Source: Lojkania enalia | Lineage: Eukaryota; Ascomycota; Dothideomycetes; Pleosporales | NCBI GenBank assembly: GCA_010094045.1 | Contig: ML986607.1 | Span: 85,205 to 117,002 of the forward strand | Reading direction: 5' to 3' | DNA: 31,798 nt | Part shown: positions 9,734-20,109 of the stretch, one piece after another | Layout of the letters: each line of letters begins with the position of its first letter | Numbering within the stretch: the first letter of the stretch is position 1 | The notes under the pieces: model-generated | Told to the model about the DNA's origin: nothing | Database searches by the model: none | Seen by the model: only the letters and a program-made list of their open reading frames with translations | Program-made: the position numbers and the translations under genes

Positions 9734-10597
9734 CTAGGCCCCTCGTTTCCACGCTTGCATGACCGCATCCCAATACTTGGCCTCGTCCTCGCGAACATGG
9801 CCCGCATGCGGACTCTTCTCGAACCTCACCTTGCGAACATGCCAGCCCTTACTGGCAGCCTGATTGGCATGGTGTTCTACCTCATCATCGCCTACCATGG
9901 AATCGGCCTTGCTATACAAATACACCCTAGGCACGTTGTTTAGGAAAATGCGTGGATCATTTAACTGCTTCGCCATGGCTACAATCATGTTCTCCCTTTG
10001 CAGAACCTTGTCCCTCAAAAACAAGCCGACAAGGAGGAGATGGGCGGCCAAGCTCCCAAAGAAGCGCCACAGCCATCCCTTGGGCATAGAGAGCACAATG
10101 GCAGCATGGCTCTTCCTCCAGCCTCCCAGGCCCGGGCTAGAGTCCATGATTTGCGCTCGCATGGGCATCATATCGTTCTCGTTCTCGCTCTCGTTCTCGC
10201 CCGATAACTGTTTCCGTTTCCAGGCCTTTGCGAATTGGAGGAGCTGCGTCGCCCCCCCATTGCTGAAACTATGCACCAGCACCTCTCCGCCGCTCCTCAC
10301 ATGGGCATGCACCGTGTCCAGCGCCGGCGCCAGCAGCTTGGCGTATTCCTGCTCAGCGCGAAACATGTCCACGAGCTCGCATCGCACGAGCACGATCCTG
10401 GCGCTAGGGAACAGGCGTTGGTAAGCGATTGTATATTTTGCGATGTGCTTCGTAGCCGCGCCCATCCAGGAGAAGACGAGTATCAACGGGGCGGTGGTTT
10501 TCGTGGTGTAGGTGGTTGGTGTGTAGACGAGGGTGTTGTGTCCGATTGCTTGAAAGTCCGCTAGAGGGGTGGTGGAAGGCATTATTGGGGTTTCCAT
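9734..10597 (-). CDS. DUF829/TMEM53-like alpha/beta hydrolase
   Basis: A 287-residue single-exon protein of the alpha/beta-hydrolase fold. Landmarks are LILVFSWMGA early on, a nucleophile elbow VHSFSNGG with Ser about 112, the candidate Asp of YSKADSMV (about 232) and the candidate His of SPHAGH (264 or 267). A hydrophobic segment at about 178-194 could be membrane-associated. The start at 10597 sits in ACCATGG; the frame stays open further upstream only through a non-ATG start, so the shorter form is preferred. An acidic run GENESENEN is encoded by a hexanucleotide-like repeat at 10173-10202. The family's substrate is unknown; the human relative TMEM53 is a nuclear-envelope protein. Confidence 0.8.
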   Translation of the reverse strand: METPIMPSTTPLADFQAIGHNTLVYTPTTYTTKTTAPLILVFSWMGAATKHIAKYTIAYQRLFPSARIVLVRCELVDMFRAEQEYAKLLAPALDTVHAHVRSGGEVLVHSFSNGGATQLLQFAKAWKRKQLSGENESENENDMMPMRAQIMDSSPGLGGWRKSHAAIVLSMPKGWLWRFFGSLAAHLLLVGLFLRDKVLQRENMIVAMAKQLNDPRIFLNNVPRVYLYSKADSMVGDDEVEHHANQAASKGWHVRKVRFEKSPHAGHVREDEAKYWDAVMQAWKRGA

Positions 10598-11034
10598 GGT
10601 GGCTTCTGCTCCTCCCCCTGCTACTGCTACGGAGTCTAGAGTTTTGAGTTGTGCAATAGATACATCAATCGATCCGCCGAGCTTTGGGAGGATAACTACT
10701 ACAAGTATTACGAGTTCTGTCACCTTAACGAGCGGGGCCCTTTCCTTTCAAGCAGGCGGAAACTTATAAGGGGGAGTAGATGGCCCCATGTGCTTCGTAT
10801 GTAGGGGGTGAAAAGGTGCGTGTGTGTTGGAGTGCGCGAGGTGCGAGGTGCGAAGCGGTGGCTATCGAGTTGCCGAGGCACTTGCCTAATCGGGATTGGT
10901 AGGGCTTGGACTGGCCTTGACAATACACGTGACATCCATCAACATCTCCTGGACCTTGAAGCCCACCACCTGCAGGCTCAAACTCAGCATCCCATCCCAC
11001 TCCCCAACCTTACAATTAATTACTCCCAACGGCC
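10598..11034. promoter_or_regulatory. Shared divergent promoter region of the DUF829 and EVE genes
   Basis: 437 bp lie between the two divergent start codons, so both promoters must be within or overlap this stretch. It contains a G-rich plus-strand tract with a short tandem GAGGTGC repeat at about 10837-10851. No clear TATA box is present on either side. The role is inferred from position. Confidence 0.5.
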
Positions 11035-11867
11035 ATGGCCGGAACGCGTAGATCCACGCGGCAATCGACGTTTGCCGACCCGAAATATTCCCAATCGTCT
11101 CCATCCACTTCCGACGCCGACCCACCCAAAGCCAATAGCATCAAAACGATATGTCGGAAACGTGCTCGTGATGATGACGAGGAGTAGGCTCGAAACTCAC
11201 CCTCTACTTTGCCGCGTCTCGCTCTTATTCTGAGTTTTGCAGCTCCCCTCCGCCCAAGAGAACCGTAAAGCCCAAACGCACGCCCAAATCCACATCCAAA
11301 ACCGCTGCCGCCCGACTAGCCACGCCCTCGAACCCTTCAAACCGTGACGCGCAAGGACTACAACAAGTCTTCTGGCTCCTCAAGGCCGAACCCCTCCCCC
11401 GATATGAGAACGGTGTCAACGTCGCCTTCTCCATCGATGACTTGCAAAAATGCACCGCGCCCGAGCCCTGGACTGGCGTGCGGAACCCGCAGGCAAGGAA
11501 TAACATGCGGATGATGCGGAAAGGGGACCTCGGCTTCTTCTACCACAGCAACGCCAAGCCTTCTGGTGTCGTGGGAGTCTTGAGGGTGGCGAGGGAGGCA
11601 GAGGTCGATACTACGGCCTTTGATAAGCATGATCCTTACTATGACCCAAAGTCGGACCGGGAAAATCCCAAATGGTACTGCGTCGCCGTGGAATTTGTTA
11701 AAAAGTTTGATGACGTCGTAGATCTGCATAGGATAAAGGGGTATGCTGCGAGTACGGGACCGTTGGAGAAGATGCAATTAGTGACAAACTCGAGGCTCAG
11801 TGTTAGTAGAGTCAGTAGAGGGGAGTGGGACTTCATTATGGACTTGGCAGAGGGAAAAGGGGGGTAA
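11035..11867 (+). CDS. EVE-domain (THYN1-like) protein
   Basis: A probable nuclear protein of the thymocyte nuclear protein 1 type; EVE domains are related to PUA and YTH folds and bind modified bases. Exons are 11035-11183 and 11243-11867 (257 residues). The 59-nt intron is GTAGGC...TTTTGCAG in phase 2; splicing gives RARDDDEDSPPPKR and avoids the TAG at 11185. The basic N-terminal tail (about residues 1-90) has nuclear-localization-like runs such as KPKRTPK. The EVE domain runs from FWLLKAEP (about 93) to the C-terminus and shows WTGVRNPQARNNMR, MRKGDLGFFYHSN and the YYDPKSDRENPKWYCVAV block. The start at 11035 has a good context (GGCCATGG). It is divergent from the DUF829 gene. Confidence 0.88.
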
Positions 11868-13420
11868 AAGGCGGTGAAAAGAATAAACGATATTGGCATT
11901 CAAGACTTTCCTACGCCTGCTTAGATGCTGAACGGTGCTGGCGAGGCAACCAAGCGATCCGGATTCCTGGGACATGTCCAACCTCCTCTTGCAGTGGCAT
12001 GGACTGGTTCCAATCTCTTATATGGACACTCTAAAGCCGCGTTATCATAGTAGGATGGCATTGCGGAAGGGTGACGCCGCGGATTGGCCGCCTAGTTGGG
12101 TCTTCTCCTATGGTGGTGAACAACCACCAACCTTCGACGAGGACAATAATGGTGAACATTCGTCCTTTCAGAATTGCGCATATGTAACATTGCATTAGCA
12201 ACTGAGAGATGACTAAATTTTATATTGGATATGGACTGCGCAATATTATGGCGAAGTATTGGATAGGGCCAGGGAAATAGATATTGTCGGAAATTTGGGT
12301 TTTGAATCAATCAACTGATCCCTGAGTTAACTTCAGAATCAGGCTCGCAACATCTTGAGCACTAATCCAATCTTGAGCTAGAATCTTGCAGCATACATCC
12401 ACTTGTAGTCAGCGTCGCTTGCTACGCCAGCTAATCCCCACGTGCTGCTGAGGCGCATCCCCTGTAATACTGTCCGTGGGCTTTGCTAAGACAGTCTTTC
12501 GAGCCAAGCGGCGATTGGATCATTGTGTAAGCATGGTCGTCTTACGGCCCCAAGCAATGACATGTACCTCTACTTTACCTAGAGGCTAGTATCGTTCTTT
12601 AATGAGCATTTGACCTATGGCTAATGACAAGTGATGCATTTGGCCTCTTCCAAATCGTGATCAAGGCATCATATGTAGAGTGTAAATTTGTAGTCCGCGA
12701 CGACTTCTATAGACTTATCGACGCCAGGAATACTTTAAATACCGCATTGATTTTTTTTGTCTTATGGCGTCGACACACCCTCACTCATACACGTATACGC
12801 TTGTCTTGGGTTTCCAACCTACGTGAGGATTCGGTACAAAGTATGTCTTGTATCTATTGTACACTTCGTGAGACTATTAGGTTAAGTCTGAGAGAAGCAT
12901 GATAAGGTTGAAGCTAGATGGGGACGACGCGTAATCTCAATAAAGTCATAAACGCTCCCAATTGCCACCCATAGGGCCAAAGTATATATGTAGGGCTTGT
13001 GTTTAATGTGTATTTGCTGCTTTAGTGCGATATCGTTGAAGAATTCTAAAGCTGAAGTCGGCATATGCTTAACAAAGCCTATGCTGACATCTGCCTCTAC
13101 CAAGAGCCGCAAAGATGGCCTTGGATTGGATAGCAGTAGGTATATTAGATAATGATACAGATATATTGAATGAATTAAACTCTTTAAAACCTAGCTCCAG
13201 TGTCTCGTTGGGCCGGGCGCCAAAGTCAGTCCATGTTGCTCTCTCGGCGCCAGGCTGACCCAGCATACGAAAGGATAGCTACATTTTGAAAATCTTGACT
13301 ATCAGCTCAGTTGCCTAACAGGGAGCTGACATCTGAGGCGTCGTTTTACTCCGAGTTGAAGATTTGCCTGACTCGTTATTTGCACAGATATGTACCTAAA
13401 AGGAGCGGGGTCTTGCAGCA
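11868..13420. other. Gene-poor spacer
   Basis: About 1.55 kb with no gene I can support. An 87-codon plus-strand frame (11935-12198) and two short minus-strand frames (12882-13112 and 13069-13266) are open but match no family I know and have no consistent splice partners. Weak protein-like character on the minus strand near 13080-13200 could be an old gene relic. Confidence 0.4.
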
Positions 13421-14758
13421 ATGGATTATTTGACAATCCACGTTAGCGCTATCAAGACAACTCTCGATAGATATAGGAATGCACTGTTTACCCACCACGA
13501 GGAGGCTAAAATGGGGATTGGAACAAAGACATTGCAGATGCGATGTGTTCTCGTGCGGTAGATCAACGGATCAAGCAAGTCACGACAGAGGTCACTATGT
13601 TCATGAACACGATTGAGAATCAGCCATCACAAAAAGCTCATTGATGTTAATCTGAAGATGCGCTGGCTCTGTGAACACGTCACGGAGACCTTTTCGGGTC
13701 CAGAAGTCGCAGAGACGAAAGCGACCGAAGCCATGAAGGTAGCCATCACATGTCACACGCGAATTTCGGATCTCAATCAGAACATATCCTACAGCAGCGC
13801 AAGATGAATGATACGTATGGAGAGGCGATACAATTAAAGGAAGCTGATGAAGGGCTTGCCGAAAGCCGGAGCAGGTCGAAGAAGCTCGCGCGAAGTTTCG
13901 GACAAGAGCTGGAATATCAAACACTACGCACTAGTAAATGAACAGCTTCGATCCGTAGTCACCTAACAAGAGAATTTCTTGGATGGCTAGAATAAAATTC
14001 TCGCTTCCGCTAGACAGGAGGCTACGGTTAGCAAGAAGACAGTCGCTACTACAGTGAGTGTTCGACAGTCTAAACATTGCAGTGGACACTTTGCTGAAGC
14101 GCAATAGGGAACGGCTATTCTCAGAGCTGCCTTGATTCCTTTCACATTTAGTTTGTCTGGGTTTCTAACCGGCGCAGGTGGATTCATTGCATAGTAAGTG
14201 AAATTTTAGGGCGGATAGCGGTCATATCCATTTAATATATTTAACAGCGAAATACGAGTGAATACAAACGGCTAAAGACCTAGATAGGGTCTCTGTAATC
14301 TTCAGTAGAGTCCCGGCTCTGACATCTAGAGCAGGAACTAAGTCTATCGGACTCAAAATATACCAGCCACCAAGGGAGGTTAAGAAAGCGAGCAATGTGC
14401 ACCGGACTCTTGCCGACCTCCAAGACCGAGTGGACTCTATGACGAAGAAGATAGAATAATTCAGGTATGGACTACAGAAGCTCAAGCAAGCGTTGAACGA
14501 ATGTGCTGCGGCTCTAAGCAAGCAGTCAGCCCCAAGAGACTTCTACGAGAGCGTGAATTCAATCGGGGAAAATGCATCCTTCTCCGAGTGACTGAGGCAT
14601 TGTCTAGCGCCAGAGCGATAGTACCCGAAATTCTGTCTAGGACTGATATGAAGTTTCTGGAGGATGTTGCTGACAGATCCAGTCATGGAATTTTGAATAA
14701 TTCAGTGTGGGTTATAGGCATCGTCTCAGCATTGATATCTATGATATGGAACGGATAA
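13421..14758 (+). pseudogene. Decayed coiled-coil protein gene
   Basis: Charged, heptad-like peptide segments follow each other on the plus strand in changing frames: MDYLTIHVSAIKTTLDRYR (13421 on), KATEAMKVA (near 13720), AIQLKEADEGLAESRSRSKK (near 13830), NKILASARQEATVSKK (near 14000), SNVHRTLADLQDRVDSMTKK (near 14400) and LKQALNECAAALSKQS (near 14480). From about 13930 to 14190 a single frame is interrupted only by TAA, TAG and TAG, each one C-to-T step from CAA or CAG. From about 14250 to 14590 another frame is interrupted by TGA and TAA. The glycine-rich hydrophobic piece FLTGAGGFIA near 14160 is followed by a good 5' splice site (GTAAGT). The pattern fits a large fungal coiled-coil protein gene that has died. 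A real gene with many unusual introns is less likely. No function is assigned. Confidence 0.5.
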
Positions 14759-16738
14759 AATCCGTTATAGTTCAGAGGCCGTGCTCTCGTGGGCTAGAGG
14801 AGCGAAAAGGATGGTTTTAGCACACTTAGTAATTAGAGGATGAACACTTGATGCGTTTTCAAAGCGTAGTTATTACAGATGCACCATACTTAGCACGGAC
14901 GTAATCTAACTCCGTCACATCTGATACTCGACCCTGAGATAAGTCATGTCTTTAAATTGATTACCTTGGATATTACATGTACAACTATAATAGAACCTAA
15001 TATTATGCTTAGATGAAAAGGTAGAGCGACCGGTAGCTTGCTAAGTATAAATGACAAGATAACAGTGTGTATTGTAGATGGTTGGAAAGTTTGGTGGTGC
15101 ATGTGCTACACATCATCTTAGGCACATGGAGACCAATAGTTACAGGTTGGCATTGGTAACTGTGACCGCTTCACGCATACGAGATGTTTGTTATTGAAGT
15201 GAATGACTTGCCTAAAGTTTCAAATTAGTCTATCGTTGATGTAAGAAGGAGACTTGCAACATAATATTTGTTGCCTGCCTCCAGCTGTTTGGGCTACCAT
15301 GGTCTATTTTACCTGTCAATTAAAGTCGAAACTATATTTGATTAGCCAATAAAAATTTTTAAAAAAGTTAAAAATATGACATTAAATAACTGATTAGCTA
15401 CTCAATAATTAGTAGCAACAAAAAAAAGACCAGCTCAGTAACCATCTATGCACTAGCTAGTCATCGAACAGCAGGCTCAACCGGAGGGATATACTAATTT
15501 GCGAAACATTATGTGACACTGCATCAAATTCGCCATCAGCATTTAAGAATGTATATCTCAAAGCTCTGCTGAATGGTAATGGGCGCCGATTGCAATACGG
15601 CCACTTATTTGACCGACCCCAACCAGTGATGGTTTATGAGAGCATAGTTGTGATGTGGTGAAAGCACTTGTCGGCAGCTTAATCACTTCCAGGGCTTTGC
15701 GCCAGCTATCACAGCAGATTTAGGTAGAGATCTAGTGCAATGCGCCTAGGAGAACCTTTTCGCAAACGCCTTGATTGCGGAAAAGTGACTGGACTTTCTC
15801 CGTTCATTCCCACGAACTAATTGACTCCAATATCAGACTTCAGCATAAGCCCAAGCCTATCAATAGCTAGAAGCAATCTTGTTATCGAGTCCTGGCCAAG
15901 TCCTCGCAATTACGAAATGACCAAGCGGGTTTTCTTCAGCAAACCAAGGACCTCGCGAGTCTTCCCTCGGGCAAAATTCAGCGCCAAGGCTCCTTCCAAG
16001 CTCAAGGCTAAATAACTTAGTCTAGGATATCAAAATAGTCGCTGGAGCGAGATAGCACACCAATGCTTGTATGTTTTATTTTGACTACTAAGTTGAATAG
16101 CAAATTTATCTATGATAAGTTCGACCAGCTTTTCACAAGATCAAACTGCCATTGGAACATCTTCAACTGAGCAAGGCGGGCCTGAAGGAGTACCACTTAC
16201 CAGATTCTGGGGATAATAAACGGCTTTTGGAGAGTGAAAAAAGGGTGGTGAGCAACCAAGCCAGTCCAAGCAGAGAGTGGAGGAGCACAGGGCCACGTAT
16301 ACGTTCAGAGGGTGAGGCAAACCTTAGCATGCGCAAGATGGTTTCCAGTAACAAGTAATCAATCCGACGAAGCGTTAACATTCGCATGGTATTACCCAGT
16401 AAGATAATTTAGAGGGGCGATCAAACATAGTGTGTTATTGAATAAGAGGATATTGTATTCAACTCGTGCTAGGAATGATGGCTTTTGGTGCAGTGCTTCT
16501 ATCGAACCGACTCTAGGGCTATGAGTAGATATACTTGGAACGTAAGCTAGTCAACGAGAATTGAGATATCCAAATTGTGCCAAGACCTTTTGTGCCTTGA
16601 CTGAAAATGTATGGGCATCCGTGTCATAGTCCTTAATTATATCGTTGTGCACGAAAAATCCCGGGATCAAAATACTGAGTCGCTATCGATAATGTCTTGA
16701 TGTATTAAAAGTGCACAATGAAGAGGCTCATGGCATGA

Positions 16739-16755
16739 ACCCCGTTATGCGGGGT
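16739..16755. promoter_or_regulatory. GC-rich palindrome ACCCCG-N5-CGGGGT
   Basis: A perfect 6-bp inverted repeat with a 5-nt spacer, about 290 bp upstream of the AA8 start codon. It contains CCG-N5-CGG, the everted half-site arrangement used by some Zn2Cys6 fungal regulators. Its right half (GCGGGG) also fits the SYGGRG consensus of the carbon-catabolite repressor CreA. Which protein binds, if any, is inference. Confidence 0.4.
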
Positions 16756-16872
16756 GCACTTCATTTACACATCTACTATACCCGGTTCCCATTGACCAAT
16801 CCCTAAATAACCGAGAACATGAAATTTCCTAACGTCCCTTGTAGGTAGTATACACTTATTTGGCTTGCACTC

Positions 16873-16880
16873 TATATAAG
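16873..16880 (+). promoter_or_regulatory. Candidate TATA box of the AA8 cytochrome gene
   Basis: TATATAAG lies 167 bp upstream of the ATG at 17047 on the same strand, in otherwise mixed sequence. Regulated fungal secreted-enzyme genes often have such a box. No transcription start can be seen directly. Confidence 0.45.
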
Positions 16881-17046
16881 TGGACTCTTCCGCCGACGAT
16901 GAAAAATCGCCGCGGCACGATTGGTGGGAAGCTAGGGTTAGGAACGGTGTGATGTTGAAATAAGACTATTCATCTTCGTCTCCAGGGAAGAGTTTGACTC
17001 TTGATAGAATTATACTGTGCATATCTTCAACCCGCACATTCTTACG

Positions 17047-17834
17047 ATGAGGTCCATTGATATCGTTATAGGTGCGGCGGCTCTTTGCGGTTCAGGTTCG
17101 TTGTTTATTCCCACCAACACTCTCCATTCATCCGCACCCAAAAAAGCGCTAACTAGCTTCAGCATTGGCCCAAGGCACAGTGACAAAGTACTATGATCTG
17201 GAGACAGGCATCTCCTACTCATCCATTTCCCACGCCAATGGCCTCACTCACCGCATTGCCTTTCCCGAGGACTCCTCTGCCTCGGATGCAATCCTTCAAG
17301 TCGTAGCTCCGAATGACTTTGGTTGGTGTGGCTTCTCATGGGGCGGCCATATGACACAAAATCCACTCTCAGTGGGATGGCCTACAGGAGTGTCGAGCGG
17401 ACAGAAGGCCATTATTAGCAGTCGCATGGCATAGTAAGCAAAACTCATTGACCTGAGAGTATGTCCAAGTACTAAATGAAATTAGTGGTTATTACGCTGT
17501 TCCCCTACCCTACGATGGCGCCACATACACCTACCTCGTCGGTACTACTTCCAACGACACACATTGGCAGATCACAACCCGATGTCAAGGATGCACGCAA
17601 TGGAGCTCTGCGGACGGCGACTTCAATCTCCAGAATGAGACAGAAGCCGTTTTCGCATATGCGTGCTCCAGTGTCCCACCAGATGATCCAGCAAGTAATT
17701 CTAGTACGTTCAATATTCATGAGCAATTTGGAATTTGGGGACATGATTTGAGTGGTGCAAAGAATGCGAGTTTTTCGGAGTGGGTTGAGAAGAATTCATA
17801 TACGGAGACTCAAGAAAGGAGATGGAGTGCATAA
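17047..17834 (+). CDS. Secreted AA8 cytochrome b domain protein (CDH-type haem domain alone)
   Basis: A haem-binding electron-transfer domain like the N-terminal cytochrome of cellobiose dehydrogenase, which passes electrons to lytic polysaccharide monooxygenases or Fe(III). Exons are 17047-17095, 17163-17433 and 17486-17834 (222 residues). Introns are 67 nt (GTTCGT, GCTAAC branch site, CAG) and 52 nt (GTAAGC, ACTAAA branch site, TAG). Splicing yields a signal peptide MRSIDIVIGAAALCGSALA and the joint SRMAYGYYAVPLPYDGATY. Met80 in GFSWGGHMTQNPLSVGWP and His185 in NIHEQFGIWG are the expected axial haem ligands; their spacing (105) is close to that of Phanerochaete CDH (65 and 163). Cys140 and Cys143 (RCQGC) are likely to form the conserved disulphide. 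Several N-glycosylation sites are visible. There is no flavin dehydrogenase domain and no cellulose-binding module after it, so it is a stand-alone AA8. Confidence 0.88.
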
Positions 17835-19671
17835 ACCACAAGTTATGTAGGCAGCAACTAGTGGCTCTACGACAGACTAGATTCATATTTGTAACAAAGC
17901 CGCAGATACGGAAAACGCGTTCTAAGAATATTTGTGACAGAAGGGCATCTTCCACCTCGCGGCCGCAATTGGTGCACAAACTCCACAATATTGTTCTGTA
18001 ACATAGGCTGTTGAAACCAGCGCTGCAGTTACTCTAGACTACGGCTTATGCTTCCCATACTTGTGAGAGCGCTGGGAATAGGCTAAGAATATGTCACGAA
18101 GTGATTTAATACTGAGCTATCGCATCATAGCGCAACATCGCCCCCATTGCTACTCCCCCCACCTCCCTAGCATGAAGGACGACACTAGCCCATATTCTGA
18201 CTTGCAAAAGTGACATGAATAGTTATTGGTTTCTCTAAACTCTGCTCGGAGTAGGATTTCCTGTCTGAGCGAGCTTGATATTCCGAGTATCTCAGTTCCT
18301 ATTTGAATATTCTAAAAGGAAATTGCTCTAGCAAGGCTAGTCAGGATTTTGCTTCAAGGGAGAATTACAGACATGCGGGCCTGAATCAAAAGATTTCCAA
18401 AACAATAACGTGTTCTATTTAATCATCTGCTGCAGGTAGAAAGAAGGGACGATTATAATTCAATTGAAGCCTAGCAACGGTTCTGGTTGGGTTGGGGTGG
18501 TACCACGTAAGACTAGGCGCGTTTTTTTAGCTTCAGCCCTCCACAACCTAAAAAGTGATTTCGAGCTTGCAAGCTGAGCTGGCGCTGTCGTGAAAAGCTT
18601 CCTAATTCCTCGGCTTCAGAGCCGACTTGACATCTAGCTTGAGTATCAGTCACACGAAGAGATCACCTACAATCAGACAGGAACACTACGATAGTTCGAT
18701 ATGTTGTTGAGTGACCTAAAATAAAGGAACAAAGATGACATTGCTCAGTCCTATCCTCTAGCACCTGAATTCTACATCAAACTGTACCAAGTTTTTTGCA
18801 TTTAATATATCTCGCTATAGTATCGATACCCAAGCGTCTCTTTGCCACTTTAATCAAAGTTGCGCATTTCATGATACCTGATTCAGCGAAATACTGTCTA
18901 GGGTGTTGCATTCCCAGCATCGCGAGAGACTCAAGTAGTAGACGAAGATGGCACGTGACATCATGATTCATATGTGGATTCTGTGGTTCTATACGCTAGA
19001 TAACTGCACATATGCAACATGCCATCCTGGAAGAAAAGGGAAGGGAGGAGAAATATGACAAGGAACCCCATGTTTAATTTTTGGACTGCAATCCCGTCTT
19101 TCGTTCATGAAGCTAATTGAGCAGTAGAACGTAGGAGAAGGCATCAAGGCAGACAAACGGGGGATCGCGGACTCCCCGAAAATTGAGGCTCCGGTCAAGT
19201 GCCCCGCAGTCATGTGACCAGAACGCCTCCGACTCACCCTGTGCAACACTTGGCCGTCTTGGAACAGCAATTTGATTGGCTCATCAATGCCCACGCCGAA
19301 TAGTATGTGCTCACTGCCACTTTGTTGAAATACAGGACGAGAAGGCAATCAGGGCAATTTCGTTAGACTATTCAGCTTCAATAGTCGTATAAGAACCATG
19401 TGCATATGTAGGGCTGGCGAGGCGGACGCTGAGTGAACAGTTCAGAGGGAAAGTCTATCCAATAAAGCTCCAAACACCCTGCTTCCTTTGCCCTTTTTAT
19501 TTCTATAAGAAGAGGCTACAGGTCCTTCAACCATGACTTGAGCCTTGTGCGTGGAGGCTATAGATAAAGATTCAGCCTTCTCGTTGCTTGTTCAACGGAG
19601 CTGCCTATCTCATCCTCGAGAAACCTCAACCCAATTCCAAATTTTTTTAGCCTTTTAGTGCTTCCTTAAAT
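17835..19671. other. Intergenic region
   Basis: About 1.8 kb without a supportable gene. No FAD-binding motif of a CDH flavodomain (GxGxxG) was found downstream of the AA8 stop. Minus-strand frames at 17710-17988, 18777-18971 and 18989-19348 look like chance openings. The C/T-rich sequence at about 19480-19660 is probably the promoter of the next gene. Confidence 0.45.
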
Positions 19672-20109
19672 ATGTGGCCATCCAGCCGTGGCAGTGAGAG
19701 GCAATCAAGGCAAAGGACTATCCCATCATTCGCCAGCGCAAGCACAGCGACACCGGTCCAAGAACGCTTCTCAACGTATGAGCTGCCTTGGGACGTCGTC
19801 CGAGCCTTCTTAAACAATATTTGGCCAGAATGGACGGAGTTCAGGGAGCGCAAAGTAAGTCGATTTTAAGCGCCGTGCAAGTAGGCAATCAGCTAAAATA
19901 GTACGACAGGTGGGGGATAGCTGGATGTTCAACATCCCACGATTGCTGACCGAGGTAAGACGATCTGATAAATGAATGAATGGTAAGGCATAATTTGGAA
20001 TATCGTACTGACGTGACGCAAGATGGAGCGAAAATCCCTTAAGAAACGAATGGAAGAACACCGGCGATTGAACCGCCAGCCAACACAATCTCCTGAGCCC
20101 GGGGAATGA
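19672..20109 (+). CDS. Small hypothetical protein, three exons
   Basis: Exons are 19672-19854, 19910-19954 and 20023-20109 (104 residues). Both introns are strong and lie between codons: 55 nt GTAAGT...GCTAAAA...ACAG, and 68 nt GTAAGA...TACTGAC...CAAG. After a basic Ser/Arg-rich tail, residues about 37-60 read YELPWDVVRAFLNNIWPEW and the next exon reads GDSWMFNIPRLLTE. This resembles a short motif of fungal hypothetical proteins, in which an aromatic-rich helix is followed by W-x-F-x-(V/I)-P-R-x-L-T-E and a charged helix. The charged end (MERKSLKKRMEEHRRLNR) may be a helix. The same frame continues after the TGA with an alpha-helical-looking segment, so the protein may be a truncated version of a longer one. 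Function unknown. It lies about 400 bp upstream of the CorA-like gene on the same strand. Confidence 0.55.

Larger units (their letters stand above)
14759..17046. other. Long noncoding spacer upstream of the AA8 gene
   Basis: About 2.3 kb. Short frames such as 15821-16015 and 16152-16358 look random. An A/T-rich patch with A and T runs lies at about 15340-15430. The last 300 bp hold a TATA box and a palindromic GC-rich site likely to belong to the AA8 gene promoter; these are listed separately. Confidence 0.45.

Noticed and set aside
9864..10424. Plus-strand frame of 186 codons opposite the DUF829 hydrolase
   Set aside because: Antisense shadow of a gene with clear hydrolase motifs; its peptide is low in complexity and has no family features.
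11935..12198. Plus-strand frame of 87 codons after the EVE gene
   Set aside because: No homologous motif, no good splice link to the EVE gene and no promoter feature; could be chance.
12882..13266. Two overlapping minus-strand frames with protein-like stretches
   Set aside because: They can be partly joined by a frame change, but no family or domain is recognised; too weak to list as a pseudogene.
15821..16358. Two short plus-strand frames in the AA8 upstream spacer
   Set aside because: Composition and codon pattern look random and no splice consensus links them.
17835..19671. Possible flavodomain continuation of a full cellobiose dehydrogenase
   Set aside because: No Gly-x-Gly-x-x-Gly dinucleotide-binding segment or long open frame follows on either strand; the AA8 protein ends at a normal stop.
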